This document shows positions 9,343 through 17,082 of a DNA stretch of 64,000 nt, piece by piece. The position numbers and the translations under genes were made by a program. Positions within the stretch are counted from its first letter, which is position 1. Each line of letters starts with the position of its first letter. Below the pieces are notes generated by a model that saw only the letters and a program-made list of their open reading frames with translations, was not told where the DNA came from and did not search any database. Origin of the DNA: Galactobacter valiniphilus (GTDB taxonomy: Bacteria > Actinomycetota > Actinomycetes > Actinomycetales > Micrococcaceae); NCBI RefSeq assembly GCF_003575975.1, contig NZ_QQXK01000012.1, positions 38,794 through 102,793 on the forward strand. Direction: 5' to 3'.

Positions 9343-10212
9343 TCAGCGGGGCAGCGGGCGCACGTATCCGGCGCGGTCGCGGCGGTCCACGAGGGCCTCC
9401 AACACGCCGCGCGCCGGGGCCGGATCGGCGCTCGCCGCCGACGCCACGTAGCACGGTCGGAACACCGGGGAGGCGCCCGGGACGTCGCTCGCATAGGACA
9501 GCGCGTCGTAGCGCCCGCCCGTCGCGGTCACGAGCAGCGCGCCGGCCGCGACGTCCCACGGCTTCACGTCCACCCCGAGCACCACGTCGTGGCTCCCGGC
9601 TGCCACACCCGCGAGGGAGAGCGAGGCGCACACGGGCCGCCGCACGGTCGCGTAGGCCTCGATCAGCGCCCCGAGGTCGCGCAGCGCCGCATCGCCTTCG
9701 GCCCGCACCGCTTCGCCGCCCGGATGATCGGTGGCGAGCGCGTTGCGTGCCGCCTCCCCGCGCCCGTGGGGCGCCAGCGCCACCCCACCCAGCCACGCGG
9801 CGTCGGGCACCGCCGCGAACACCTCACCCGTGGCCGGGGCGTGGATCACGCCGGCGACGGGCACGCCGCCCACGCACGCGGCGATCGAGATCGCGAAGGT
9901 GGGCAGGGCGTGCACAAAGTTGCTGGTCCCGTCGATGGGATCGATGACCCAGGTCAGCTCGCCGCTGCCGCGGCGGCCCAGCTCCTCGCCCAGGAAGGCG
10001 GCAGTCGGCCCGTGGGAGGCCAAATGCTCGACGACGCTCGCCTCCGTTGCGCGGTCGAGTTCCGTCACGAGGTCGTGCCGGGAGGTCTTGGTGCTCACCG
10101 TGGCGCCCTGGGTGCCGGCCGCGAAGGCCGCCTCGAGGCGCGGTGCGGCGCTCGCCGCGGCCGCGACGGCCAGTTCGAGGAGAAGCTCGGGGGATTCGAT
10201 GGGCGCGCTCAC
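9343..10212 (-). CDS. Inositol monophosphatase family protein
   Basis: 289-residue Mg-dependent sugar-phosphatase-family enzyme. All three metal-site motifs are present: the GEE pair (E76/E77), D91-P-I-D94-G-T in WVIDPIDGTSNF, and the C-terminal VKPWDVAAGALLVTATGG. Family members hydrolyse inositol-1-phosphate, histidinol phosphate or nucleotide/sugar phosphates; in an actinobacterium it could serve inositol supply for mycothiol and phosphatidylinositol, but that is inference. The start is taken as GTG 10212 (another GTG lies at 10242). It is transcribed divergently from the App1 gene. Confidence 0.82.
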   Translation of the reverse strand: MSAPIESPELLLELAVAAAASAAPRLEAAFAAGTQGATVSTKTSRHDLVTELDRATEASVVEHLASHGPTAAFLGEELGRRGSGELTWVIDPIDGTSNFVHALPTFAISIAACVGGVPVAGVIHAPATGEVFAAVPDAAWLGGVALAPHGRGEAARNALATDHPGGEAVRAEGDAALRDLGALIEAYATVRRPVCASLSLAGVAAGSHDVVLGVDVKPWDVAAGALLVTATGGRYDALSYASDVPGASPVFRPCYVASAASADPAPARGVLEALVDRRDRAGYVRPLPR

Positions 10213-10292
10213 AGCGACGAGCCTACGCGGGGCGCCAACCACCGCGCCGGCGGGGTGCCGCGCCCGGCGTTGAACGTGGGAGACTGGTCAGC

Positions 10293-11381
10293 GTGTCAGT
10301 TCCACCTCGCGCCGCGCCCCTGAGCGGTCTTGCCCTTGCTCTCGAGGATCGCTGGCACGATTGGCGGCTCGTGCAGGCCAAGCGCCGCGAGTGGCAACCC
10401 ACCGTCCTGCCGTTCCGCGGCTACGGGCTCTCGGGCGCCGACGGGTGGGTCCGCGTCATGGCCCGCGTGGTCATGGCCCCGCCCGGGCGCTTCGACGGCG
10501 GCCGCCACCTTCCCGCCGTCGTCGAGGACGGCGTGCGCGGCTGGCGCAACTTCATCTCTCCCACCGTCAGCGGCGCCGAGGTGACCGTGACCGTGGACGG
10601 GCGCTGCTTCACCGTGCGCGCCGACCGCGGCGGCGTGGTCGACGCCCGCGTCGCCGTGGAGCTGGCCCCCGGCTGGCACCCCATCCAGCTGCAGGTCGAG
10701 GGCAGCGAACGCGCCACGGCCGCCGCCTTTGTGGTGGCGGAGGACGAGACGTTCGGCATGGTCTGCGACGTGGACGACACCGTGGTGGTCACGGCCCTTC
10801 CCCGCCCCATGCTGGCCGCCTGGAACTCCTTTGTGCTGGACGAGCACGCCCGCAACCCCACCCCTGGTATGGCCGTGCTGCTGGATCGCATCACGGGGCA
10901 GCATCCCGCCGCGCCCACGCTCTACCTCTCCACGGGGGCCTGGAACGTGAACCTGACCCTCACGCGCTTCCTCGGACGCAACCTCTACCCGGACGGCGCG
11001 TTGTTGCTCACCGACTGGGGGCCCACGCCCGGGCGGCTCTTCCGCTCCGGCACGCAGCACAAGGTGGACAATCTGCGCCGGCTCGCGAGCGAGTTCCCGC
11101 ACATCAAGTGGCTGCTCATCGGCGACGACGGGCAGCACGATCCGGAGATCTACGCCGAGTTTGCCCGCCGTTACCCGCAGAACGTGCGGGCCATCGTCAT
11201 CCGGCAGCTCACGCCGTCGCAGGCCGTCATGGCCGGCGGGCGCAGCGCCGGCATCATGAAATCGACCCCGGGCATCCCGTGGGTCTACGCGCCGGACGGC
11301 GGCCGGATCGCCGCGCGGTTGGAGGACCTCGGCCTCCTCGCGCTCCCGCCGCAGCCGGACGCGGACAGGGAGGAACACTAG
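10293..11381 (+). CDS. App1-like (DUF2183) phosphatase domain protein
   Basis: 362 residues with the App1 catalytic region: the HAD-like nucleophile motif D159-V-D161-D162-T, followed by LYLSTGAWN and WLLIGDDGQHDPEIYAEF. The family is named for yeast App1, a Mg-dependent phosphatidate phosphatase. Bacterial homologues are cytoplasmic or membrane-associated and uncharacterised, so lipid phosphate hydrolysis is a family-level guess. GTG 10293 is preceded by GGGAGA about 9 nt upstream. The gene heads a tight run: the thioesterase starts at the very next base after its TAG stop. Confidence 0.75.
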   Translation: MSVPPRAAPLSGLALALEDRWHDWRLVQAKRREWQPTVLPFRGYGLSGADGWVRVMARVVMAPPGRFDGGRHLPAVVEDGVRGWRNFISPTVSGAEVTVTVDGRCFTVRADRGGVVDARVAVELAPGWHPIQLQVEGSERATAAAFVVAEDETFGMVCDVDDTVVVTALPRPMLAAWNSFVLDEHARNPTPGMAVLLDRITGQHPAAPTLYLSTGAWNVNLTLTRFLGRNLYPDGALLLTDWGPTPGRLFRSGTQHKVDNLRRLASEFPHIKWLLIGDDGQHDPEIYAEFARRYPQNVRAIVIRQLTPSQAVMAGGRSAGIMKSTPGIPWVYAPDGGRIAARLEDLGLLALPPQPDADREEH

Positions 11382-11846
11382 GTGAGTCGCGTCAGCGTCG
11401 ACATCGCCCTGCGCTGGGCGGACATGGACGCCTACGGGCACGTCAATAACGTCAATCAGGTGCGCCTCATGGAGGAGGCCCGCGTGGCCGCCTTCGGCGT
11501 TCCGGGCGGCACCGGCGAACCGGTCGGCCGTCCGGGCAAGGTCGACCTCTTCGAGAACGTCGGCGAGCACATCCTGATCCTCGTGGTGGATCACTCGATC
11601 AGCTACGTGGCCCAGCTGCCCTACCGCGATGTGCCGGTGCGCATCGAGGTGTGGATCGATCAGGTCAAGGGTGCCTCCTTCCGGGTGAACTACGAGTTCT
11701 TCGACGGGCACACGGGCGAGCTGACCACGCGCGCCACCACCACGCTGGCGCTGTTCGACGACGAGACGCAGCGCCTCGTGCGCCTGCCCGCCGAGCACCG
11801 CGCCGCCTTCAAGGCGTATGCGGACGACGCGCAGGTGTCGGCGTGA
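11382..11846 (+). CDS. 4HBT-family acyl-CoA thioesterase
   Basis: 154-residue hotdog-fold thioesterase. The catalytic segment WADMD16-AYGHVNN, with Asp16 before GHVNN, is the 4-hydroxybenzoyl-CoA thioesterase signature. Such enzymes hydrolyse acyl-CoA thioesters in the cytosol; chain specificity is unknown. The GTG start follows the App1 stop with no gap and the 3' end overlaps the next gene by 4 bp (GTGA), so App1, thioesterase and siderophore-interacting protein form one translationally coupled unit. Confidence 0.82.
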   Translation: MSRVSVDIALRWADMDAYGHVNNVNQVRLMEEARVAAFGVPGGTGEPVGRPGKVDLFENVGEHILILVVDHSISYVAQLPYRDVPVRIEVWIDQVKGASFRVNYEFFDGHTGELTTRATTTLALFDDETQRLVRLPAEHRAAFKAYADDAQVSA

Positions 11847-12715
11847 GGCCGGAAGGCGACGGTGCACGCCCGGCGCGAGCCGCGCGTCCGGCCCGGCCGC
11901 AGCAGCTGGCCGAGGTGGTGGCGAGCGAGCGCATCGGCGAGCACCTGGTCCGCCTGACCCTGGGCGGGCCCGGCCTGTCCGGCTTCAAGCCCAAGGCAGC
12001 CACGGATCAGTACGTGAAGTTCCTCTTCGCCGACCCGGCGCTGGGGCTCACCCCGCCCTTTGACCTGGATGCGATCCGCGCGCAGCACGGTCCGGAGGGT
12101 GTGCCCGTGCGCCGCACCTATTCGGTGCGCGCCGTGCGCCGTTCCGCGGCCGACACCGAGATCGACGTGGACGTTGTGGTGCACGGCGCCGACGGCATCG
12201 CCGGCCCCTGGGCCGCCGCGGTGCGGCCGGGCGACGTCGTGTGCTTCTCCGGGCCCGGAGGCAAATACGCCCCCGAGCCCGGGGCCTGGCACCTGTTGGC
12301 CGGGGACGAGGCGGCCCTGCCGGCCATCGCCGCCGCGCTCGAGGCGATGGGCCCCGAGGAGCGCGGCGTGGCAGTGCTCGACGTCGCCGGTCCCGGCGAC
12401 CGGCTGGAGCTCGCAGCGCCGGCCGGCGTCGAGCTGCGCTGGGTGGAACGTGGAGGCGAGTGGACGCCCGCGTCCTCCCGCCTCGAGGAGGCGGTCCGCG
12501 CCGTCGAGCTCCCGGTGGATACCTCTGCCGTCCGCGCCTTCGTTCACGGCGAGCGGGAGACCATGAAGTCCCTGCGCGCCTACCTCGTGGGTGAGCGCGG
12601 GCTGGAGCGCTCGCAGCTCTCCCTCTCGGCCTATTGGGCCTACGGCCGCGCCGAGGATGCCTTCCAGGCGGAGAAGCGCGAGCCGATCGGGAAGATCTTC
12701 CCCGAGGACGCCTGA
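11843..12715 (+). CDS. Siderophore-interacting protein (FAD-dependent ferric reductase)
   Basis: 290 residues of the SIP family: an N-terminal FAD-binding beta-barrel with RRTYSVRAV, then VVHGADGIAGPWAAAV and SGPGGKYAPEPGA, and a C-terminal NAD(P)H-binding domain with HLLAGDEAALPAIAAALE and AFVHGE. The family reduces ferric siderophores in the cytosol to release iron. GTG 11843 overlaps the thioesterase stop (GTGA). The N-terminal ~15 residues are Arg/Pro-rich. It adds a siderophore-iron route to the heme route encoded further right, although no siderophore transporter is visible nearby. Confidence 0.85.
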   Translation: MRPEGDGARPARAARPARPQQLAEVVASERIGEHLVRLTLGGPGLSGFKPKAATDQYVKFLFADPALGLTPPFDLDAIRAQHGPEGVPVRRTYSVRAVRRSAADTEIDVDVVVHGADGIAGPWAAAVRPGDVVCFSGPGGKYAPEPGAWHLLAGDEAALPAIAAALEAMGPEERGVAVLDVAGPGDRLELAAPAGVELRWVERGGEWTPASSRLEEAVRAVELPVDTSAVRAFVHGERETMKSLRAYLVGERGLERSQLSLSAYWAYGRAEDAFQAEKREPIGKIFPEDA

Positions 12716-12724
12716 GCCCCTTTT

Positions 12725-12766
12725 GTGACGCGCCTCACCGTGCCCTAGTATGGTGAGGCGCGTCAC
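12725..12766. promoter_or_regulatory. 15-bp perfect inverted repeat with a -10-like hexamer in the loop
   Basis: Arms GTGACGCGCCTCACC (12725-12739) and GGTGAGGCGCGTCAC (12752-12766) are perfectly complementary around a 12-nt centre. TAGTAT (12747-12752), a TANNNT -10 element, spans the edge of the centre. No T-run follows. It could be a terminator for the siderophore-interacting gene, or an operator over the promoter of the next gene; the sequence alone does not decide. Confidence 0.6.
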
Positions 12767-12812
12767 GCCCATCCGGCCGGCGCGCGCAGCAGCCTTCCAA
12801 AGGAGCCTCGCC

Positions 12813-13106
12813 GTGACCGCACGCCCCCTGCAGCCCGCCTTCTCCGGCCGCGCGCTCTTCCTGCGCACCGTCCCGGCGTGGGTGGGGGTGAGCCTCGTGA
12901 CCCTCGTGCTTGGCGCCTGGGCGCTGGCCTCCGGCGCGCCGTCGCTGGCCAACGCGTGGGCCGGCCTGGCGCTCGGGTCCTCGCTGCTCGTGGGCCTGGG
13001 CAGCGCGCTGTCAGCGGCGGAGAGCACGCGCTTCCGCCTCGCGGCTGTCACGATGATCGGCGCCCTCGGCGGGGCGGGCATCATCGCCGCCGCCTACGCG
13101 CTCTGA
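12813..13106 (+). CDS. Small membrane protein, function unknown
   Basis: 97 residues starting VTARPLQPAF, with three hydrophobic stretches (WVGVSLVTLVLGAWALA, SLANAWAGLALGSSLLVGL and LAAVTMIGALGGAGIIAAAYAL), so a small polytopic inner-membrane protein. GTG 12813 was chosen over the upstream ATG at 12750 because AAAGGAG (12799-12805) lies 7 nt before it and the longer start would lie inside the inverted repeat. I recognise no family. Its stop overlaps the possible CTG start of the methyltransferase. Confidence 0.6.
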   Translation: MTARPLQPAFSGRALFLRTVPAWVGVSLVTLVLGAWALASGAPSLANAWAGLALGSSLLVGLGSALSAAESTRFRLAAVTMIGALGGAGIIAAAYAL

Positions 13107-13744
13107 GCTCCACCCGGCACGCGGCCGCCGCCTACGGCGCCGCGGCCGCCGAGTACGCGCGGCTGCTTCCGGACCTGTCCTTCGAGGCAGCGTCCGACGT
13201 CGCGTGGTTGCGTCGCTGGGCTGGCCTCGCCTCCGCGCACGCGCCGCTGCCGGTCGTGGACGCGGGCTGCGGGACCGGTCGGCTCCTGCCCTTCCTGCGC
13301 GGCTGCGGGCTCGACCCTGTCATCGGCGTTGACCCGAGTGCGGGGATGCTGGCGCACGCTCGGAGCATGCACCCGGAGGGCGAGTGGCGCGACGGCAGCC
13401 TCGAGCACCTGCCTCTCGCTGATGCCTCAGCCTGCGGGGTGCTCGGCTGGTACTCGATGATCCATCTTGACGGCGACGGCCTGGCGGCGGCCGCTCGCGA
13501 GTGCGCCCGCGTCCTCGCGCCGGGCGCACCGCTCCTGTGGGGCTTCCACAGCGGGGCGGCCGATGCGCCGTCGCGACACCTGGCCGTGGACGGCGAGCCG
13601 CTCGTGGTGCGCGCGCTCCCGGTGCCGGTGGTGGTCGCGGCCCTCGTGTCCGCCGGGCTCGAGCTCGTGGCCTCGGGACGGCGAGAGCCCCGGCCGGGCG
13701 AACGCGCGGCGCAGGGCATGGTGATCGCTCGCCGCGCGCGCTGA
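13103..13744 (+). CDS. Class I SAM-dependent methyltransferase
   Basis: About 213 residues of the methyltransferase type-11 fold: motif I VVDAGCGTGRLLPFLR, then VIGVDPSAGMLAHAR (acidic loop), GSLEHLPLADASACG and RVLAPGAPLLWGF. The substrate is not predictable. The family's typical N-terminus (AAAAYGAAAAEYARLL) begins right after the upstream gene's stop, and no ATG or GTG lies between; the only candidate near the boundary is CTG 13103, overlapping the previous stop as CTGA. An in-frame GTG about 150 bp upstream would force a long overlap and looks unlikely. Confidence 0.7.
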   Translation: MSSTRHAAAAYGAAAAEYARLLPDLSFEAASDVAWLRRWAGLASAHAPLPVVDAGCGTGRLLPFLRGCGLDPVIGVDPSAGMLAHARSMHPEGEWRDGSLEHLPLADASACGVLGWYSMIHLDGDGLAAAARECARVLAPGAPLLWGFHSGAADAPSRHLAVDGEPLVVRALPVPVVVAALVSAGLELVASGRREPRPGERAAQGMVIARRAR

Positions 13745-13770
13745 CGGAGGCCTCTGTCACGATGGGGGGC

Positions 13771-14193
13771 ATGAACGAACGCTCCGACGGCTACCGCCTC
13801 CTCCCCGTCCCGCCCGAGGCCAGACGCTACCGCCAGCTGCGCGCCCTCTCCGGGCTGAGCCCCATCACCCAAGCCCAGGCCGAGCGCACGATCGAGGGCA
13901 CGTGGGCCTGGCGCAGCGTCGTCGATGCGGCCGGGGAGACCGTGGCGATGGGCCGCGTGGTGGGGGACGGCGGCTGGTACTTCCTCGTGGCGGACATGGC
14001 CACGTTGCCCGAGCACCAGGGCAAGGGGCTCGGCCGGGCCGTGCTCGTCTCGCTCCTGGAGGAGATCCGCGACCGCGCCGAGGAGGGCGCGTACGTGACG
14101 CTCACGGCCGATCCGCCGGGGCGACGGCTTTACGAGTCGCTCGGCTTCCGCGATGTGGCGCCCGGCGGAACCGGCATGTCGCTGCGGCTTTGA
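13771..14193 (+). CDS. GNAT-family N-acetyltransferase
   Basis: 140 residues of the GNAT fold. Motif A for acetyl-CoA is MATLPEHQGKGLGRAVL, and the C-terminal RRLYESLGF is motif B. It resembles small acetyltransferases of the ElaA/PhnO-like group; the acceptor is unknown. ATG 13771 follows a run of six G; ATG 13762, three codons earlier, is also possible. It lies co-directionally 26 bp after the methyltransferase. Confidence 0.75.
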   Translation: MNERSDGYRLLPVPPEARRYRQLRALSGLSPITQAQAERTIEGTWAWRSVVDAAGETVAMGRVVGDGGWYFLVADMATLPEHQGKGLGRAVLVSLLEEIRDRAEEGAYVTLTADPPGRRLYESLGFRDVAPGGTGMSLRL

Positions 14194-14250
14194 CGCCCGC
14201 GGACCGCACCTGCCCTGGCCGCGGGGGAGCGCAGCCCCTACCGTGGATGC

Positions 14251-14493
14251 ATGGAGAAGAACTGGGATCCCGAGGCGCCCGTCGTCGCGCCCGAGGAGAG
14301 CGGGTTGGGGGAGCGGGCCTCCGGTGCGTGGCAGGGGTATCTCATCGTGCAACGCAACGCGCTCGAACTGCCACTGACGGCCGGGATGCAGGCCGACAAC
14401 TCGCTGCGGGACCTGCCGGAGGCCACGTCGCTCTACATCGAGCCGACGCCGCCGCCGTTCGAGATCCCCACGATGCCTCAGGACCGGCCCTGA
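14251..14493 (+). CDS. Hypothetical protein, 80 residues
   Basis: Acidic, proline-rich small protein ending PPPFEIPTMPQDRP, without membrane helix or signal peptide. No family recognised. The gene is supported by a TACCGT -10-like hexamer (14239-14244) exactly 6 nt before the ATG (leaderless arrangement) and by its tight coupling with the barstar-like gene: its TGA stop overlaps the possible CTG start at 14490. The pairing suggests a shared role, but the protein is too short and lacks catalytic motifs for a barnase-type RNase. Confidence 0.5.
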   Translation: MEKNWDPEAPVVAPEESGLGERASGAWQGYLIVQRNALELPLTAGMQADNSLRDLPEATSLYIEPTPPPFEIPTMPQDRP

Positions 14494-14903
14494 GCGCGGA
14501 CGAGGAGGGCACGGCCGTCGAGGTGGTGATCGACGGCGCAGCCGTCGACTCGATCGCCGCGTTTTACGCCGAGCTCAACCAGCAGCTGATGCGCGGCGAG
14601 GACTGGGAACTGGGGCCGAGCCTTGATGCGCTCAACGACCTGCTCTACGGCGGCATCGGCGCGCTGGCCGGAGCCGCGCTTCAACGCTGGGAGATCACCG
14701 ATCACGCCGCGATGGCCGCCGCGCTGGGTGTCGAGACCACGCGGAAATGGCTGCTGGCCAAGCTGGACCCGGAGGGCCCCTTCGACCGCCCGGCGATCCG
14801 AGAGCGGCTCGCGCGCCTGGAGGCGACCGGCCACGAGACCTATTTCGAGCTCCTCCTCGAGGTGTTCGCCGATCACCCACAGGTCGAGCTACTCCTGCGC
14901 TGA
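14490..14903 (+). CDS. Barstar-like (RNase inhibitor fold) protein
   Basis: About 137 residues with the barstar signature: VEVVIDGAAV, SIAAFYAELNQQL, DWELGPSLDALNDLLYGGIG and the C-terminal YFELLLEVF. Barstar-family proteins inhibit secreted or contact-delivered ribonucleases. No ATG is available: CTG 14490 has AGGA about 8 nt upstream and overlaps the previous stop; GTG 14523 is a shorter alternative that keeps the whole fold. No cognate nuclease is visible in the window. Confidence 0.65.
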   Translation: MSADEEGTAVEVVIDGAAVDSIAAFYAELNQQLMRGEDWELGPSLDALNDLLYGGIGALAGAALQRWEITDHAAMAAALGVETTRKWLLAKLDPEGPFDRPAIRERLARLEATGHETYFELLLEVFADHPQVELLLR

Positions 14904-14964
14904 GGCCGAAAGGCGCGTCTCGCGGGCCGCCCCGGAAGGATCTTTCAACTTTTTTGGCGCGTGA

Positions 14965-14992
14965 CCCATCCGCGCGCGCATCCGCTCCGAAC
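14965..14992 (+). promoter_or_regulatory. Probable SigK-type promoter upstream of the lipoprotein gene
   Basis: CCCATCC (14965-14971) and CCGAAC (14987-14992), separated by 15 nt, resemble the mycobacterial SigK promoter (CCATCC, 16-17 nt spacer, CCGAAT). They lie 46 nt upstream of the lipoprotein start, and sigK itself is the next gene downstream. The spacer is slightly short and the -10 differs in its last base, so this is a motif-based inference. Confidence 0.5.
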
Positions 14993-15037
14993 GGAGGGCA
15001 TCAACCATCACGATCCCCTCGCTTAGGAGTGATTCAG

Positions 15038-16369
15038 ATGTTCCCGAAGCTCACGATGAAGACCACGGCCCTCGGGCTCGGCGCCGCCGCACTGGCCCTG
15101 AGCCTGGCTGCCTGCAGCTCCAACGCCTCGGCCCCGGCGTCCTCGACCGCCGGCAGCTCGTCCGCCTCGAGCGCGCCGTCCAGCTCGATGGCGACCATGG
15201 ATCACAGCACGATGGGCTCGAGCTCGGCGGCGGCCGCGGCCCTGGTTCCCGTCGGCACGGGGGATCCGTTCGCCGACGCCATGACCGCTGCGAGCCACAT
15301 GCCCATGACGGGCAAGACCCTTGCCGACGGCATCGTGAAGGCCGCCGGCATCAAGGGCGACCCCGACTCCGATGCGGCGGGGCTGCGCGCGGCCCTCACC
15401 TCGAACCTGCAGGAGCACGTCTACCTCGCCGGCATCGGCGTCGCCACGGCGTACACCAAGGGCGCAGACTCCGCCGAGTTCAAGGCGGCGGCCGCCGCGA
15501 TCGATAAGAACGCCGTGGCGCTGGCCGACATGGTCGGGACGCTGGACCCGAAGATGAAGGATCCGGTGCTCAAGGTCTGGCGCGCGCACATCGGCTACTT
15601 CGTCGACTACGCGGTCGCCGCGAAGAAGGGCGACAAGGCCGGCAAGGAGAAGGCCCAGGCCGAGCTGAGCCAGTACACCAAGGACGCGGGTGCCGCCCTC
15701 TCGGCCCTGGCCAAGGGCAAGATCAGCGCGGGCGACGTCACCGAGGGCCTGGTCCATCACGTGGCCTCGCTGTCCGAGGCGATCGATGCCCTGGCCGCCG
15801 GCAAGACGGAGGCCTACTCCAAGCTGCACGCGGCCGCCTCGCACGGCGGAGACTTCATCGCCAAGCTGGCCAACGCCCTGGCCGTGGGCAACGGGGTGAA
15901 GGGCGATGCCCTGGACGCCGCCTCCACGCTGCGCACCACGCTGGCCACGGGCCTGCAGGAGCATGTGTACCTGGCCTCGGTGGCGGTCTTCGTTGCCTAC
16001 ACCTCCGAGGGAGGCACGGATTCCGAGGCCTTCACGGCGGCGGCAGGAGCGTTGGATCACAACTCTCAGGCGCTGGCCGAGGCCATCGGCTCGGTGGCCG
16101 GCAAGGAGAAGCAGGAGGCGTTCCTGACCCTGTGGCGCGAGCACATCGGCTACTTCGTCGACTACGCCAACGCCGTGGCCAAGGGCGACAAGGCAGCGGC
16201 GACGAAGGCCCTCGAGGAGCTGAACGAGTACCGTCCCAAGGCCGGGGCGTTCTTCGAAGACATCAGCAAGGGCGAGCTCAAGGCCGACGCCATCGCTACG
16301 GGGCTCGGCGAGCACGTGACGACGCTGGCCGGAGCCATCGACTCCCTCAAGAAGGCCCTGGTCGGCTGA
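15038..16369 (+). CDS. Exported lipoprotein with two helical histidine-containing repeats
   Basis: 443 residues. A signal peptide ends in the lipobox LAAC with C26 as the lipidated residue, so the protein is anchored outside the membrane. A Ser/Ala linker carries the Met/His cluster MATMDHSTMG (M51, M54, H56, M59), similar to copper-binding stretches in bacterial copper proteins. Two tandem helical repeats follow (about 95-255 and 272-440) with equivalent motifs LQEHVYLA, WRxHIGYFVDY and an xHV histidine near their ends. His127/184/241 and His309/369/426 are spaced about 57-60 residues apart. Similar repeat proteins are often labelled copper-amine-oxidase-like; I see no such catalytic motif. 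AGGAG lies 8 nt before the ATG. A SigK-like promoter precedes it, and sigK-rskA follow in the same direction. Confidence 0.75.
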   Translation: MFPKLTMKTTALGLGAAALALSLAACSSNASAPASSTAGSSSASSAPSSSMATMDHSTMGSSSAAAAALVPVGTGDPFADAMTAASHMPMTGKTLADGIVKAAGIKGDPDSDAAGLRAALTSNLQEHVYLAGIGVATAYTKGADSAEFKAAAAAIDKNAVALADMVGTLDPKMKDPVLKVWRAHIGYFVDYAVAAKKGDKAGKEKAQAELSQYTKDAGAALSALAKGKISAGDVTEGLVHHVASLSEAIDALAAGKTEAYSKLHAAASHGGDFIAKLANALAVGNGVKGDALDAASTLRTTLATGLQEHVYLASVAVFVAYTSEGGTDSEAFTAAAGALDHNSQALAEAIGSVAGKEKQEAFLTLWREHIGYFVDYANAVAKGDKAAATKALEELNEYRPKAGAFFEDISKGELKADAIATGLGEHVTTLAGAIDSLKKALVG

Positions 16370-16390
16370 TCCCCTGCCGACCCTCCCTCT

Positions 16391-16431
16391 GTCGCCGCGC
16401 CTCTCCCTCCCCTGGGGACCGGCGCGGCGAC
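16391..16431 (+). terminator. Hairpin between lipoprotein gene and sigK
   Basis: Perfect 11-bp arms GTCGCCGCGCC (16391-16401) and GGCGCGGCGAC (16421-16431) around a 19-nt loop, 22 nt after the lipoprotein stop. There is no T-run. It may terminate or attenuate transcription into sigK. Confidence 0.5.
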
Positions 16432-16475
16432 GGTGCCACCCCCCATCGCCCACGCACGAGCGGAGGCACCCTAGG

Positions 16476-17081
16476 ATGACCGTCATGACGGAACACAACG
16501 CCTGTCCGCTCCCAGACCCGAGGTTTCGGTCGCTGCGCGCGACCGAGGCCGAGGAGCTCGGGGTGCTGGTGGAGCGTTGCGCCGCAGGGGATCGCGAGGC
16601 CTTCGCCGAGCTGTACAAAGTGGTGGCTCCGATCGTGCACGGTGTGTGCCGCCGGGTCATGGTGGATCGGGGGCTCGCCGAGGAGACCGCCCAGGACGTC
16701 ATGGTGGAGCTGTGGTCCAAGTCGGCTGGGTACCGGCCGGAGCGGGGCACCGTCTTCGCGTGGGCCGCCACGGTGGCCCACCGACGCTCCGTCGATAGGG
16801 TGCGCAGCGAGGTCTCGAGGCGGCGCCGCGAGGCGGCGCTCCCCGAGGAACGTGAGCTGGACGGCACCGACGAGGCGCTCTTGCGCGAGGAGGACGGGCG
16901 GCGGGTGCGTGACTGCCTCGAAACCCTCACGGAGCTCGAAAGCCAGGCCGTGGTCCACGCCTACTACGACGGGCTCAGCTACACCGAGGTGGCTACGCGG
17001 CTCGCTTCGCCCCTGCCCACCGTCAAGAGCCGCATCAGATCGGGATTGATCCGCCTACGAGGATGTTTGGAGGGGAACTGA
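16476..17081 (+). CDS. sigK: ECF RNA polymerase sigma factor, SigK type
   Basis: 201 residues with sigma region 2 (about 30-105: AFAELYKVVAPIVHGVCRRV, ETAQDVMVELWSKSAGYRPERGTVFAWAATVAHRRSVDRVR) and region 4 (about 140-195: DGLSYTEVATRLASPLPTVKSRIRSGL). The adjacent RskA-family anti-sigma gene, 1 bp downstream, identifies it as SigK-like. In mycobacteria SigK controls exported proteins and its own operon. GGAGG lies 9 nt before ATG 16476; a second in-frame ATG is at 16485. Its most likely target here is the upstream lipoprotein gene. Confidence 0.82.
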   Translation: MTVMTEHNACPLPDPRFRSLRATEAEELGVLVERCAAGDREAFAELYKVVAPIVHGVCRRVMVDRGLAEETAQDVMVELWSKSAGYRPERGTVFAWAATVAHRRSVDRVRSEVSRRRREAALPEERELDGTDEALLREEDGRRVRDCLETLTELESQAVVHAYYDGLSYTEVATRLASPLPTVKSRIRSGLIRLRGCLEGN

Positions 17082-17082
17082 C

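Noticed and set aside
15038..16369. Copper amine oxidase assignment for the lipoprotein.
   Set aside because: No topaquinone motif or copper-binding triad of that enzyme; the repeats are short helical units.
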